Shown here piece by piece: positions 23,313-36,574 of a DNA stretch of 64,000 bases; within the stretch, counting starts at the first letter, position 1, and each line of letters begins with the position of its first letter. The notes beneath the pieces were generated by a model. It saw only the letters and a list, made by a program, of their open reading frames with translations. It was not told the origin of the DNA and searched no databases. The position numbers were made by a program, and so were the translations under genes. The stretch comes from Agelaius tricolor (Eukaryota > Chordata > Aves > Passeriformes > Icteridae): positions 55,557,381 through 55,621,380 of the forward strand of contig JALJCS010000001.1 in the NCBI GenBank assembly GCA_023055355.1. Reading direction: 5' to 3'.

Positions 23313-24979
23313 TCAAACGTTTACTAAGATATATTGCAAAATGCTTTTATTCCCTGCTCTTGCCTTATTATTATGACTACTGAGCATGAAAAATGCAAAT
23401 AACCTGGGGGAGTGGAGTAAGGGCACAAATGATAGCTGGGCAGAAAGGATGACTGGAGATCGGCCTTCAGTGTCCTCACCTGCAAAGTTTGTTGCTGGGC
23501 CTGGGTTGAATGCTGTGGGGGAGGAAGAGAGAGGAAGAGGAAGCAGCAATTGTGAATACTTTGCAACCTCAGCAGAAAATACTGATGAGAAATGGCAAAC
23601 ATGCAGCTGAGGCTGTTGCTCTTCCTGCAGAATGTGTTGGTGTTGCTGTGTGACCTCCTTTGACCCTCAGAGGTGTGAGCGCAGCAGTAAGCTCAGCCCA
23701 GAGGGAATGCCTGTAGGGAAAATGAGGGAGAGAATTTGTTTGGGCAAATTCAGTTAACCCAAATGAATTTAGATGATGTCCATATACCTAATATTAGTAT
23801 AATTTGAAAAGGCACTATTTGATAAATAAACATGCAAACAGCAAAAAAACCCAAACAACAAAAACATAGCATGACAGGCTTTTCTTACCAATGTCTTAAA
23901 AATTGATCTGATGCATGTTATGAATTTTTGAAGACTGAGAATTTCAGATAGCTATACCATGGCAGTATTTGAGTTTAGGTGTAACTCATGTGACCCTCTG
24001 CTATCATTGAATTCAATGCACTCCTGATGACTTGTATATAAAGGAATAAAAGTTTATTGATGAATTGCTGCTAGATTGTTGACATTAATAACATAAGTCA
24101 ATGGCTGCATTGGCTTTTTATCTATTTATCTTGCAACTGGAATGGGACATCCTTTTTTAGGTTCTTTACAAGAAAGTAGATGGGCTAGCCTTAGAAATCT
24201 CAGAGCACAACCCTAGAACTATTTGAAAAAATAGATTTAAGATATGTGAAAATAATATGGGGTGTTTTTAGAAGAATTTCAAACAGTTTAAGATATTTTC
24301 ATTTTCAAGAAATATTTTTTTTTCTTTTTAATTTTTCTTTTGCTGAATGACCTTGCAATTGGAATAGAAACAGTTGAGCAAGAATACAGAAAACCCGCAT
24401 ATTGTTCGTAAGTTTTCCTTTTTAAGGTTTTTCTTCTCAAGTAACCTCCAACAACTCTCCTCTTTTCCTGTATAATTTTTTAAATACCAAATAGTTTGAT
24501 AAGGGCCTTATCCCTTTTTTTGTGTGTGAAAAAATATACTTTAAATCTTTTGATATCTTGGCAGAAATAGTTGAAATAGATGAATGAAGGAGAAGGATGT
24601 TTTTCATGGTGAGAGAAGATAACTTCTAACAGAGCATATGTTTTGAAATTGCATTGTCTTGGTTCATTAGCATATCTCTAACAATAATAATTTATGGCTG
24701 GATTTTAACAGGGAATTTTACACATGTGTACAAGTCACAGATTGCTCTAAACCTGTGCTTGTATTCATACATATCTTGCTTTTTGAAAATATATGTGTCT
24801 ATCTTCTTCTGGGAAGACATTTTAATATTTTCTCAGCAGGTTTTTGGGTGATTTGCTGGTCAGAAGGAGGTTTGGAACTAACAAAGAATGGCAGGCTCAT
24901 TGCACCACCCAAGCAGGCGGCCTCAACCTCCAGCTCCTGGCAGGCTCAGCTGGGAGCTCAAACCAACTCCCTCGGGGCT
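23313..24979. other. Non-coding DNA, no gene recognised
   Basis: AT-rich sequence with short chance open frames. No splice-bounded coding segment or repeat family was recognised. Confidence 0.55.
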
Positions 24980-25515
24980 TGATCCCATCAGGGCTTGAAA
25001 ACTTTCAAGGACAGAGCCTGCACAGCTTCTCTGGGTGACTGGTCCCACTGTCTTCATAGGGAAGGAAGGGGTTTTTTAATTCTGTCTGTACACCTCCTCT
25101 TTCAACTTCTGCTTCTTGTGCCTCAGCCTTTTGCTGTGGACCATCAGGAAGAGCCCATCTCCATAGTCTCGCTGATCGCCCCATAAGAGTGGAGGGCTCC
25201 TGTTAGAGGGCCCCTGGAGCTGTCCCTGCTCCAAGCTGGAAGTGTCACAGTCCCTCAACTTTGCACCAATCATCCAGCTCCAACCATCTCGGTGTCCCCT
25301 GCTGAGCTTGTTTGTTTGTCACCATCTCTCCTGCAGTGGGGTGTGTGCTCCAAACTGGATACAGCGTTTAGATGTGGTTCAAACCAAGAAGAGGGGTATA
25401 ATCATGTCCTTCAGTCTCTGGCTGTGCTTCCATCCCTATGGCTTGCTGGCCATCTTGCAAGCCCACCACATTCCCAGTGCATCTGGAACGCCCAGTTCCT
25501 GTCACTGGGTTAGTG
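24980..25515 (-). mobile_element. Old CR1 LINE 3' portion (reverse strand)
   Basis: Read on the plus strand, the segment follows the reverse complement of a CR1 3' portion in order. It has 'GAAAACTTTCAAGGACAGAG', then CACAGCTTCTCTGGGTGACTG, a degraded TTCTGCTTCTTGTGCCTC block, 'AGGAAGAGCCCATCTCC', AGAGTGGAGGGCTCCTGTTA, 'TCCAAACTGGATACAG', 'TTTAGATGTGGTTCAAACC' and a 'TGGCTTGCTGGCCATC' block. The order matches CR1 ORF2 end plus 3' UTR, inverted. It belongs to a different subfamily from the 20.8 kb copy, is more decayed, and has no intact frame. The ends are approximate. Confidence 0.7.
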
Positions 25516-28500
25516 ATAAAAGTGTCCATCCATGTCAACATTTGCAATGGGAAGCTGTTGCAGACTCTCTGGCAGGCATTTTAAACATATACAGCCACAA
25601 CAAGCAGCAGTAGTACCAATGTGACTGGAACTGCTGAGGGCTTTTTATCAAAGATGAAAGAAAAGCAGTGGCATAAGGTTCTGCAAGAAACGATTTTGAA
25701 GCAAAGAGTAGGATTTAGAATTCTGTACAGATGCTCAAGTCCTTGTTTAGTATAGTGCCACAATAAAACCAGTGTCTAATGCTTAACTTTGGCAACTGCT
25801 TGTTTTCAAAATGTTTAAGCAGTTTTCTGGCCACTGAAAGGTGTTTCTCTTTTCCGATAGTGCTGTCCTTACAAAGGCAGCTCAAATGCTTCCAGCCTGT
25901 GAAGCAGTTTATCTGGGGAGCTCCAAACACTTAAGAGGAATTAATTACTAAATTTTCATAAAATTCCTCCAATGCAGGTAATTATTGTGTACCTCTAAAA
26001 GTGTGAAGGTAAAGCTGTGGAAGAAGGGGGTTCAAAGTCAGGTGGAAAGTCAGTGCCAGAATCAGGCCTGGAGCCTCTGAGTACTGATTCCCTGCTCAAA
26101 GGCTTTCAGATTCATGTTGTCCTGCAGCATTTTATTTTCAAAGTCTCACACTGGGATTTAGCAAAGTGGTAAAGGCAAATATACAGTTGATTTCCTCCCC
26201 TTTGATTTTGCCAGTAATGTTCCCACAACGGGGACTTAATCTGGGGTAGAGAGGAGGTGATGTGTGTGAACTCCCACCATTCTCTCAACACTGGAGCATT
26301 CAAAGACTGGCTAAAGCTCTCTATTTCAAATTCACTTCATTAACTGAAACAAGGTAAAATGGAAAAAAAAGCTCACAGAGGAAACTGGAACATCTTTACT
26401 GCTTAGAAGGAAAACTTTATGGTTGTGCAAGTCAGTAGCTTGCAATCGTGTTAAGTGCTGATATCACCTGGTTTGCCTGTAACAGGTGCGTTTGGCAAAT
26501 ATGAATCATATTGGTCGACAGAGTCTCATCTCTTCTCACTTGTGGTCTGTACAGCCTGTGACAGGGGTCATACTGCCAATAGGTTTGTTGGTGTGTGATA
26601 AGTTTCAGCAGATTTCCCATACCTCCTGGTACATTTATTGGTTACTTGGTCGTCTGAGTAGGCAAAGAAAAGTTCAGATGATACCTTGCTTTCCTGTCTG
26701 GTAAGAAACACTCACGGAGCATTTTGAATAAAAAATGCAATGTCTAATGGGATTTTATTGCAAATAAACTGCAAATATGGGGACTTTTTTCTCCCTTTTT
26801 TCTGTAACAACATTTTTTCAGCTCAAGGAAAAAAGACAGATGCTATGTCTTGAATTTTTAACTACACAAATATGTTTATACTGTGCAATTCCCAACTCCA
26901 ATGAAGTCTGCTAGGAGCACAATGGAAAAGTAGTTTGACCTGCCTGCTTTCACCAAGTGTCACTCATCTCTGTGAGCTGCCCTCATGTTCATATGTGCCC
27001 TGGTATACATATGATTCTGATTTTTCTGCTTACAACAATCCTTATTTCCTCACAGACAGCTTGCCAGAGAAACAGGAATTGGAAATTCCTAAATATTTTT
27101 TGTTCCTCTCTGCAAGTTTTCCTGTGTCCTTGTAGCCATGTTGGCAGGAAGTCCCTTCAGAACATCCTTTTTCTGCTCCAGCCTTCCATAACTACCTGTG
27201 TGGAAACTTAGTGATTTCTACTAAGTTGTAACCTCAAAAATTAGTGACAGTCTCTGACTCTTTGCCACTGCTGTGCCCATAAGAAGCTAGTAAAGCAAAG
27301 AGAATAATATTTTTATGCTGTGAAATTTGTCATGAATATTTTGACCTAATATTTCTCGAAACTACTTAGTTTACCGCTCTCTACACATATTAAATCACTA
27401 TTTGCTCTGTTTCATAGAGTAATATTTTCAAGTCTGTACCAAAGGTCCAAACACCGAGAATCCTCTTCCTTCTTTTCATTTTATCACCTTTCATTGTTTG
27501 TTCCTTCCCTTTTTGTTCTACATGACTGAGAAAGGGATGCATTTTCCCTATATAAATCATAATCTAAACTATTTATGTTGAATCCATTATCAGTCAAGCC
27601 ACATTACAATGCATTGTTTGTATTAAAATAACTGTTTGTATTAAAATCCATCTTCCTACAAGAGCTTTTTCCCCCTGGCAATTCTTGACCATTCTTTTCA
27701 CTCTTTTCTCTTTAGTCTTACAGATTCTTTCTAGTGTGTGTTACTGATGGCTATGTTATGTAATATTCCACACAAAACTGCAATTGATCCAAAGAAAAGC
27801 ATTCGTAAACCCATTCTATTATTCACTATTCCCTTCCTCATGTGTCAAACTATTTTGTTCTGCTTCTGACCACAGCTGAACATTAAGCATAAACTGCCCT
27901 TGAACATTTTGTACACATTCTCTTTTTAAGCTCATTTGCAGCAACAGAGCTATTAAGTAAATCGGTTGAGTACTTTTCACTTCAAATGTTATTAATGGAA
28001 ATGTAGCTACAAAGGTGCATCTGCTTACTCTTGTCTTACCTTATGTCTTGAAATGATACATTGGAGAGAAGCATTGCCTTAGCTATGCGTTAGAAAAGTG
28101 GAAAATTACTCTCTTGGTAAAGAGGGAAAAAAAAGAAAAGGGAAAGCAACATAAAATAAGTTCCTTAGCATATTTTGAAGGATATATGAGTGCTTTTTAA
28201 TGCTGGTGCAAAGTAACATATGAATGCAATGCAAATACCAGTCAATGAAATGTGATGCACTGGGTTAACATGGTCCACAGTTAAAAACTAAATTGAGAAT
28301 GGAAAAGTTAAAAACAAACAAATAAACAAAAAGTGTGCAGCCACAATGGAAACTTTCTTTAGATTCAAGGGTGATGTCTCTCTCAGCTGGAAGTGGTTGA
28401 CCATATGGCAGATCTCTCCTGCCTATGCTGGCACAAGCCCTGAAATGGATGGACTATGAATGCATTGTGCTGGCATGTCCTCCTTCCATAAAGGGTTCAT

Positions 28501-28542
28501 CTTTGTAGCAAAATATCTTCTTCTGGATGTGCTGATGCATGT

Positions 28543-28564
28543 TGCTCTATGTGAACAAAGCTTT
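28543..28564 (+). repeat. Dispersed 22-bp repeat, copy 1
   Basis: The 22 bases TGCTCTATGTG + AACAAAGCTTT at this position recur identically at 31160-31181. In both copies a CTCCCTG follows a few bases later, so the similarity extends beyond the exact match. This suggests a shared, decayed repeat or a local duplication. Confidence 0.6.
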
Positions 28565-31159
28565 CAAGTAACTCCCTGTAGACTGATATGAGTCATCTGT
28601 TTTTATGTTCCTACACTTCTGCCAAGACTACTAGAAAGCCCTATAATTATAACTGGTGTTTATGGCACCAGCAATACCCAAAATAATTTTTTTTTTTGGA
28701 TGTCCTACAGGTGGCACTGTAATTTCAGTGTAATTTCATGAATAGTAAAGCATGGAGATCTCTGTGTATCTCCTTTACCTGACTCTGGATCCTGGAATTT
28801 TGCTGTGACAGGGAATGAGATCTGAGAAAATGCAGGAGAATCCCTAAGCAGCAGTATCCCTCCATCCTGCTTTGAGGAAACTGGTCTGTAATATTCCAGG
28901 AAGTTAAAAAAGAAAAAATAATTTCAAAGTATGTGATGGCCTGCTTTATTTTTAGCAATGCCTATCTCTTTGAAGAAGGATGAAATTTAACAGAGTGCAT
29001 GCTCTGTCTTTATGGACTAATGTGATATGTGAAATAAGAGCTGTGTAGATAGAGCAATGAAAAGTTACTTGGATATTTGTGCTAGATGTTTATTCATTCT
29101 TGAAGTCCACATACCTTTGGGTAAAACTGTTGAATATATAAGCCAGAAAAGTACCCAAAAATACAAGGTCCTGAATTTTCATTTCCTTTTTCCCACAAGC
29201 CTAGTGAATATGAAACTTACAGAGGCATCTGTCTCCTATTTTTAACAGGGTTGTTAATTTTAGCTTACCACTCTGTTGGTTAGTTGAAATGTGGTAACTA
29301 AAGATGGTTGATCTGAAACTATTAGATCCATGTGCTTGTCTGCAGATCTTGCTGTCATCCCTGCTTGGATGGGGTTTCCTGGGACACACCTTGCAGATGA
29401 CCCAGAAAAACCAAACCGACAGCACTTCATGTCCCGTCTTTCCTTTTGTCCCAAGGGCTCCCTGCCCTTGGTGCGGCTGGGTTCAGGCTCCACCACACCT
29501 TGGGGTTCAGGAGTGAACACTGGGGCCCCCAGGAGACTGGGACTGGAGAGGTGCTGTGCTCTGAGGAATGTGTTAGCAAGAGAGGCTGTGCTGAGGCTTT
29601 GAGAGTGCCATTTGTCATGGGGACTATTGCATAATTTCTTCTGTCTCCCACAAGACTCTGCTCAGGAATGCATGAGAGTACATTTTTCAAAGCAATTTTC
29701 ATTTGGGAAACAAACAAAAAATATTAAAAATTAGCTATCTGGGAATATTTCTGATATTTTATTTGCATCTCCTATCCCATTTCCATGTCTGGGTTCTAAC
29801 ATTAACACTTCTGGCAGGCAAGGCTTTTAGCACTTGCTTTGATGTCTGACTTGTGGTTTGTGTAGTCATGGCTTGTAAAAGAGACATGAGTTTCCTCTTG
29901 GGCAATTTCAGCATTGCAACTGATTTCTGTAAGAGTTTCCTCTCTGCTTTGCAAGGTGTATGGAGCTGACAGGACAAGCGTGGCTATTCGTCAGAATTCC
30001 TTGCTGGTAAGGTTGTGGCTGATTTTTTTTTTTTTTGCTTAAGTGACAAATGTTAGTTATTTCTGTCTTGTCACATCTATTTTCTTTTTCTTTTTTAAAG
30101 ACAGTATAGTTTTAGCTGATAAGAAACAATGTTCACTTGGTACAATAAAGGAAGTTCACAGGAGCATGTAGCTGCCTGTTTTTAAAGGCCTGTGTAAAAG
30201 ATCTCATGTTCTCCCATCCTCCTCTCTACTTTGGTTAAAAATGCAAATGGATCACTAGAAAATAATGAAATAATTAGAAAAAATTTTTGTTGAGTGAGGA
30301 CAAGGGACAAGATGTATATGAATTACCCTCTTCTGGACAAGTTTGATTCAGTTAAGTTATAAGATCCATCAAAGGACGCGGTGACACTCTATTCATAGCT
30401 GTTCATGTAAATCTGATATTTGTGAAGACAAATGTGTAATATGGAAATTGAAGCAATTCCCTTATTGATTTTGGGTTCCTAGAGAAAAACATGCAGATAT
30501 AGTGTTGTGTGAAGAGAATTCAGAGTGCAATATGGGAGTAGATTTTATTGTGGTGTGGTGACAGCACCGAGCAGAATTATTTCTGTTTTCAATGTGAAAA
30601 GAATTTTAGTGTCCATCAGTTTTAATGTTTTGCTCATACAGACTAAATTGAATGAGTAAGGACATGGCTAAAGCACTGTGTGAGTGGGCTTACCCATACA
30701 AAAGGACAGCTGGAATTAGAATCTCCTGTCCTTTGTGCTGAAACAGAAAACCCAAAGCCCTGTCTTTATTTCTGGATTCGAGTTTTCCTCAACAAAATGT
30801 GCCTCTGGAGAAAGTGGAGGTTAGCATCCAGTTTAATTATTCACTTACCTACTTTCTTTCAACCAGTTCTTTTTGAAGTGTAGGGCACAGTAGTATTAAT
30901 TTGGTTTCTTGGATGGTTTATTATGCCCATGCAGGAATTGCAGTTCAGTTTGGCAGGATTTTCCCATCTGCCAGCTATGCCAATATTCAATGGTTTGTGA
31001 CAACTCAAAAAGGAGAGAGAAATTGTTTTGTGACTTCTTACGGAATGGCCTTTCTGTACCCTCCCCTGTGGTGAAACTCTCTAGATGCAAGAAATACCTC
31101 TGTGGAGCAGAGATTCCCACAGTGCCCCTCTCTTGGTGTTGACTCTGGTGGCAGAGTCA

Positions 31160-31181
31160 TGCTCTATGTGAACAAAGCTTT
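31160..31181 (+). repeat. Dispersed 22-bp repeat, copy 2
   Basis: Identical to 28543-28564, about 2.6 kb apart, with the following CTCCCTG also conserved. The element family was not recognised. Confidence 0.6.
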
Positions 31182-34100
31182 ATATGCCTCCCTGCTGTCC
31201 CTTTTCCATCACAGGGTGGTGGAAGGCTCTGTTTCACCTTATAAATGGCAAGAGCTATTCATGCCAGGGTGCTAATGTTCATGTGAACTTTGGGTTCTAG
31301 CTGTTTGCTACTTGTCCCCGTGCATGCTGGGAGACCTGATTTCTTGCAGGGCTGTCTAGTTGCCACACAACATTTGCTTTTCACCTCTGTGAGTGTATTT
31401 CCTTGTAGGTGCAGCAGCTGGGTGCTGCCTGCTCAGCATGGCAGGCTCTCCACCAGCCCTGTGCCAGGTGGTGGAGGCAAGCATCAAGCCAATACAGGCT
31501 GAAGGGCTTCCTCATTTTTTAAGATTCTCTGTTTTGTCCTTATTGATTTCAGATGTTTCCCTTTGCCCCACAAATCCATCCCTTACACATTCCCCCATGA
31601 TCTCCCTAAAGTAATACTGATTTGGGGGACAATGTCTGCTGCAGGTAAAGACACAGCTGCAGGGCACTGTACAGACAACAGTATTGTGCACTCACTTGAT
31701 TAAATGGCATGGATTTGCAGCCTGCAGCTCACCAGCTTGTCGTGGGGGGATCCTAGGAGATTCTCAGTCGTTGTTGGATCCTGTGGTAGGGGCAGTAACC
31801 AAGGAAAGGGCTGTCACTTCATGACATGCTGAATAGTTTCACTGATTTGTGCACAGAACTCTCTTCAAGGAGTCATTCAACCCCTTGTTAACTCATGGGG
31901 GCTGTTTACAGACCAGTGTAGCTGGTACTGGTTTCATGTCTGGAGAAGGTGTCCTTCCTGATGCGTCACTTAATGCTGATAAAATCATACTGAGTGTTGC
32001 ACCATCACTAGACAGGGAGATGGGCACAGAAGCAATGTTGCATGTGAAACTATACCTATTACCCCTTTCTGCATCTTAGTTCCTTCTTGCCTGAAGGAGA
32101 GCCACATTTTTTTCTCTTAAGAATTTCTCTGGAAAGCAGTTACAGACACAGCTCATCAAAGTGTGTGCACTGCATTTATGCCTTAGCGACATGCCTTTCT
32201 AAAAATATTTCTCTTTTGGAGCCTCCTCTACTATTTAATTGCTCACTTCTCTTTCCTATCATCAAGTTACAGTCTGGCTGTCCTCCAGTGTCTGTTTCTT
32301 TTGCTTTTGCTATGGGGCATCTCTGGCATAAATCTTGTGAATAGGCTGTGTCTGTCCTCCTCCAGCTCTATCCCCTGCCTCTGGCTTAGCTGAGTCATGC
32401 TTTTCCTGTGCTTGTGCTTTCAGTTGTCCCCATATTCTTCTGTCCTTTCTCTCCAAACAGCTCTTGTGGGTTGCTTCTAGGGGGGAAGGAAAAAAAAATC
32501 AACGTAATGACGTGGCCTTGACTCACCTTCTACTTCTTTAACTGCTTCTTTGGCAGATATGGCTTTCTCATCAGGGCAGAGCTCATCTTCCTTTGACTTC
32601 TTTACCTTGCTTTTCTCCCAGACCTCCTCTAGTCTTTCTCTCTTTCTCAACTAGCATGTTCTTACTTCTTCTATTAACCACAATCAATGAACAAAACCCT
32701 GTCCACTCTGCCTTCATTTTATCCTGGCAATTACCCTCAATTTTATCTGAAAAACTCTTCTTAAAACCTTCCACCTGTGATTCTATCTGCTTATGGTTCT
32801 CCATCTGTTTTCTGAAAACATGTGCAAAATGTCTTTCAGAAGGTCCTGATATACCTCAACATGCTGTTTATGATCTAATCTCTACTGTACTCTGATCTAT
32901 TCCTCTGTACATTTTGCCCAAGTAATTTTATTCACAAGCGTCCTCCTATGAAGGACAGATCTAATCCTAAACACAGAATTGGTTTTTTGTCTGTTTAGAT
33001 TTGTTTTGTTTTTTTCTTTTTTTTACCAAATGTAGTGTTTGGCCTGTCTCTCTGATATGCTATGGATCAGCCTCAGTTGAATCCAGCCAGCATGATCCTA
33101 CCTTTCCTAAGTCATACTTGCTCATTGCTGGCAATGATATCATACTGATAAGGCTATCATAATCTAAGGACTTTAGTTCTTTGTTCTCATTTCCAAGCTA
33201 TTGTTTAAATTTCACATAAACTTTTAAATGCCTTCACTCTCCATTGACAGAAATATACTCTTATCCAAGTATATTGTCACTTTTACTGAAATCTCCTATT
33301 ATCTGGCCTTGACAAAAGTAATTTCATCACCTCATATCAGTTCAGAAACTCACTGCAAGGATAGTTTTCCTGCTCTGGTTCATTGATGAATCTCCTATCC
33401 AATTTATTTATACTTCTGAGCAGCATTATACATACTGAGCCTGAACTCTCATTTTGAACTCCTGGGATCCCTCTCTTAGTTTTACAAGCATTTGAATGTA
33501 TATCATCTCATTATTTTTCAAAGCCCTTGCTCTGGTGCTAACACAAACCTTCGACACTGCCTGTCCTCAGGCTTACTGAGACCCAAAATACGATCCTGGT
33601 GGTTGTTGTCCTGCTGTCATCTTGAAGTCTGTCTGATTCCTGCCTACATCCTCCTGCTGTATCTTGTCTTGAATCTGCCAAGAGAGCTGTCTTTTCTTCC
33701 CTGTTCCTATAGTGCACATGGTCCGTTGTAATGGAAGCAAGCATACTGCAATCCCTGTTGCTAACACTTCAGAGAAGTTTCTTCAAAAATATTTTGTGTG
33801 TTGATGCTGTGAATCACTTGACTATTTCTCAGCTTTTTTACATTGTGTAGCTGTTTTGTTATCCTTGTTCCTTCTTGCAAGGTCTCAAGAGAGCTCTCAT
33901 GCTCTTATTCCATGGTGCATCCAAGTCTACCAGGTTCTTCTGGGAACAGCTTCTGGGTACAAGCACCATCAAAATACCGTACCAGCTGAGTCATATTAAT
34001 TGTGCTTATTTTCTCTTAATCTAAAGCAAAAACAACTGGCAATTCAGTTTGCCTTAAAGCTCCTTCGTAGTTAATGTGTCTCAGCTAATATACACAGTAA

Positions 34101-36532
34101 TTTGCTTATTGTCTGAGCTTTCTGCAGCTCCCTTTTAATAGAGTCTTTAAATGATTTGTGTGGATCTTACAAAGGGCAAGGAGAAAGAAGATGACATCAA
34201 ATCGTCAGTTTTTCTCAGAAAGCAACAGTGTGAAGATGTTTGTATTTAGTAAGATGCAGCATTTCCCAAATTGGTTGTTTAACATCTCTACAGATATGAG
34301 CAAAATAGGAATTTTGGGAGGGAAGGGAAGAGAGCTGAAATGGACAACCAGAAATTATCACTACTTATTTGTTTTTTTACTAGGAATTTAGTTCACTGAT
34401 TTTTTTTTTTCCCAGCTGTGCTTATTGTATTGTGTCTCTGCCTGGAGTCTTGTGGGTTTTGCCCAAGTGCTACCAACACACTTGAAGCAATGCTGAGAAG
34501 AAGATTGAATCTGCATTCTAAATTGCCATGTAGTACACACCATTGCAGGGGTAAACAAGACCCTCCAGCAGTTTTTTGTGTTCTAGATGTGCTGTCTGTA
34601 CCTGGCATACACTTCACTTCCAAATGAAGGACAAATGAAATGCAGAGATGAATTGTGAAGATAAAATCCTAGAAACACAGTGAATCAGAGCAATTTAACT
34701 GTGGTCTTGGGTTTCTAACCCACAGAAAAGATTTGGTCTTGTACTGATTAATTGCTGAGTCCATAGGGCTTTTTCCAGTTCCTCCACTTTAGTGATTTCT
34801 GATCAGATAGACTTCCAGGTGGTTGTTGTCTTCTGGCCTGTTTTTCTCCTGGTGGAAACCTTGGTACAGCTTCAGAGACAGCTGCTCAACTGTGGAGATA
34901 TGTTGCTCTTAATTTTGGGTCATAATATAACTTTATATCATGTCAGATGATATAATATTTGGGTTCCATCCTGCTGCCTGTGGATGTGCAAGGACAGTAG
35001 AGTCCACAGCTTTCCTCTGCTGCTGCTTCTTCTTCTTTTGCTTTTAAGGACGTGACAAAGTAGGAACATATTTGTTGCACATGCAGCACATTATGAAATG
35101 TGCTGAAAACTTGACTGACATCCAGTTTGAACAGCTGTTCAGCCTTCTGACCTGATACTGTGGAGTTTCAGCCTTGGCTACCTTGAATTCAACATTTTCA
35201 GCATTCTTTCATCCTATTCCTGTGGCCAGATCTTCTTTTCCTGCTAAGAACTGGGGCTTAAATTCTGGAGTGGCAAATATTTAATAAAAAAACAACACAA
35301 CATATTGAAAGTGAGTCCTCTGAAGTGGTTTGGAATAGCTTGAATTTTTTTCATCCTCATTAATCTCAATAAATCACGGACTCTTGGTCAAAAGTCTGTC
35401 CAATTTATGTGAACTAGGTTTCTTGTGCCAGCCTTCTTATGAATTTGGATGAATTTTATATTATTACTTAATTGTACATAAGTTATAAAATTGAAATTTA
35501 AGGACAGTAATATAATTTGAAAAATAAGTATTTTCAATCAGAACATACTTAACTTCAGAAATCATATTGTTATTGGTATAAATTAGAGCTGGGCTGTAGT
35601 GGGAAATACCAAATGTGGAGTTGCTTTTCTTCAAGCATTTACTTCTCATTCATTACTTTTACCACCATGAGGGCTCTGTTGCCAATGGGAGGAAAAACTG
35701 AAGTAAGAAGTTCAAATAATTTATTTAAAGAGGCTCATAGAAATAAGAGTAACTATTGAGGTTGCAATTACTGTGAGATGTACAAATAGGTGATAATACT
35801 AATTTTGTATTGTCTTAATTATTATTTTTATGACTAAGAAGTCAAGAATTTATTTTGACTATTTCCTTTTCCTCTATAAAGCTTCAAAATATGTGTATAA
35901 TAAGAATATGAAAAAATTGAGGTGCTCTATATTGAAGTATATTCTTTTAAATGTAAAAAAAACATAAAGAGCTGGGAACATTTTAGAAAAAAACAGAGAA
36001 GACAGGAAGTATCTCTTTAGAAGAAAAATAAGATGCACAGATTAACTTGGTGTAGACTGTTGTGAGAACAACAATAGGATGCTGGAACATAAGTACAAAA
36101 GTTTGGTGAAATACAGATTATGACATAAAATCCAGACATTCTGGGAAAACTTTGAGTTGTTTCTGTGAAAGAAGATGTTCAGTTTTTAGTTCTATGGAAG
36201 TAATTTTACCATATGGGTTTCTTCTTTAGAAAAAGGCTCACTATTTGAATTTCAGATTTCACTACAGTGAGGGCAACACTACAGGAAAAGAGTACAGAAA
36301 AGTGTTCATTTCTGTAAGATTCAACAAGCAAGTGCCTGATGTAGCCATATCTGCATTTACAGGAGTAGCAAATAGTTATCTCTAATGATTTATTTCTTTG
36401 TGCAGATGTTCTGGCAAAGGCTATGGTGTTTAAGAAACAAGAATCAGTTAATCCTGAATGTATACAGGCGCTGAAGACTGAAGAAAAGTACTGCAGTGAT
36501 CATTTGCATGCAGCCATCATTTGCAATCAGTC

Positions 36533-36574
36533 ATAGTCACATTTTTAAAGTTTATAGTCACATTTTTAAAGTTT
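36533..36574 (+). repeat. Perfect 21-bp tandem duplication
   Basis: A 21-base unit beginning ATAGTCACATTTTTAAAG and ending TTT occupies 36533-36553 and repeats without change at 36554-36574. Exact identity suggests a recent slippage or duplication event, and it may be length-polymorphic. Confidence 0.85.

Larger units (their letters stand above)
25516..36532. other. Non-coding DNA, no gene recognised
   Basis: Eleven kilobases without a convincing exon. Visible features are a 22-bp identical string at 28543-28564 and 31160-31181, a GC-richer patch at about 29,320-29,630 with overlapping chance frames on both strands, and a broad pyrimidine-rich stretch on the + strand at about 32.3-33.7 kb. 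No RNA gene, LTR or CR1 was recognised, although diverged repeats could be missed by eye. Confidence 0.5.
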
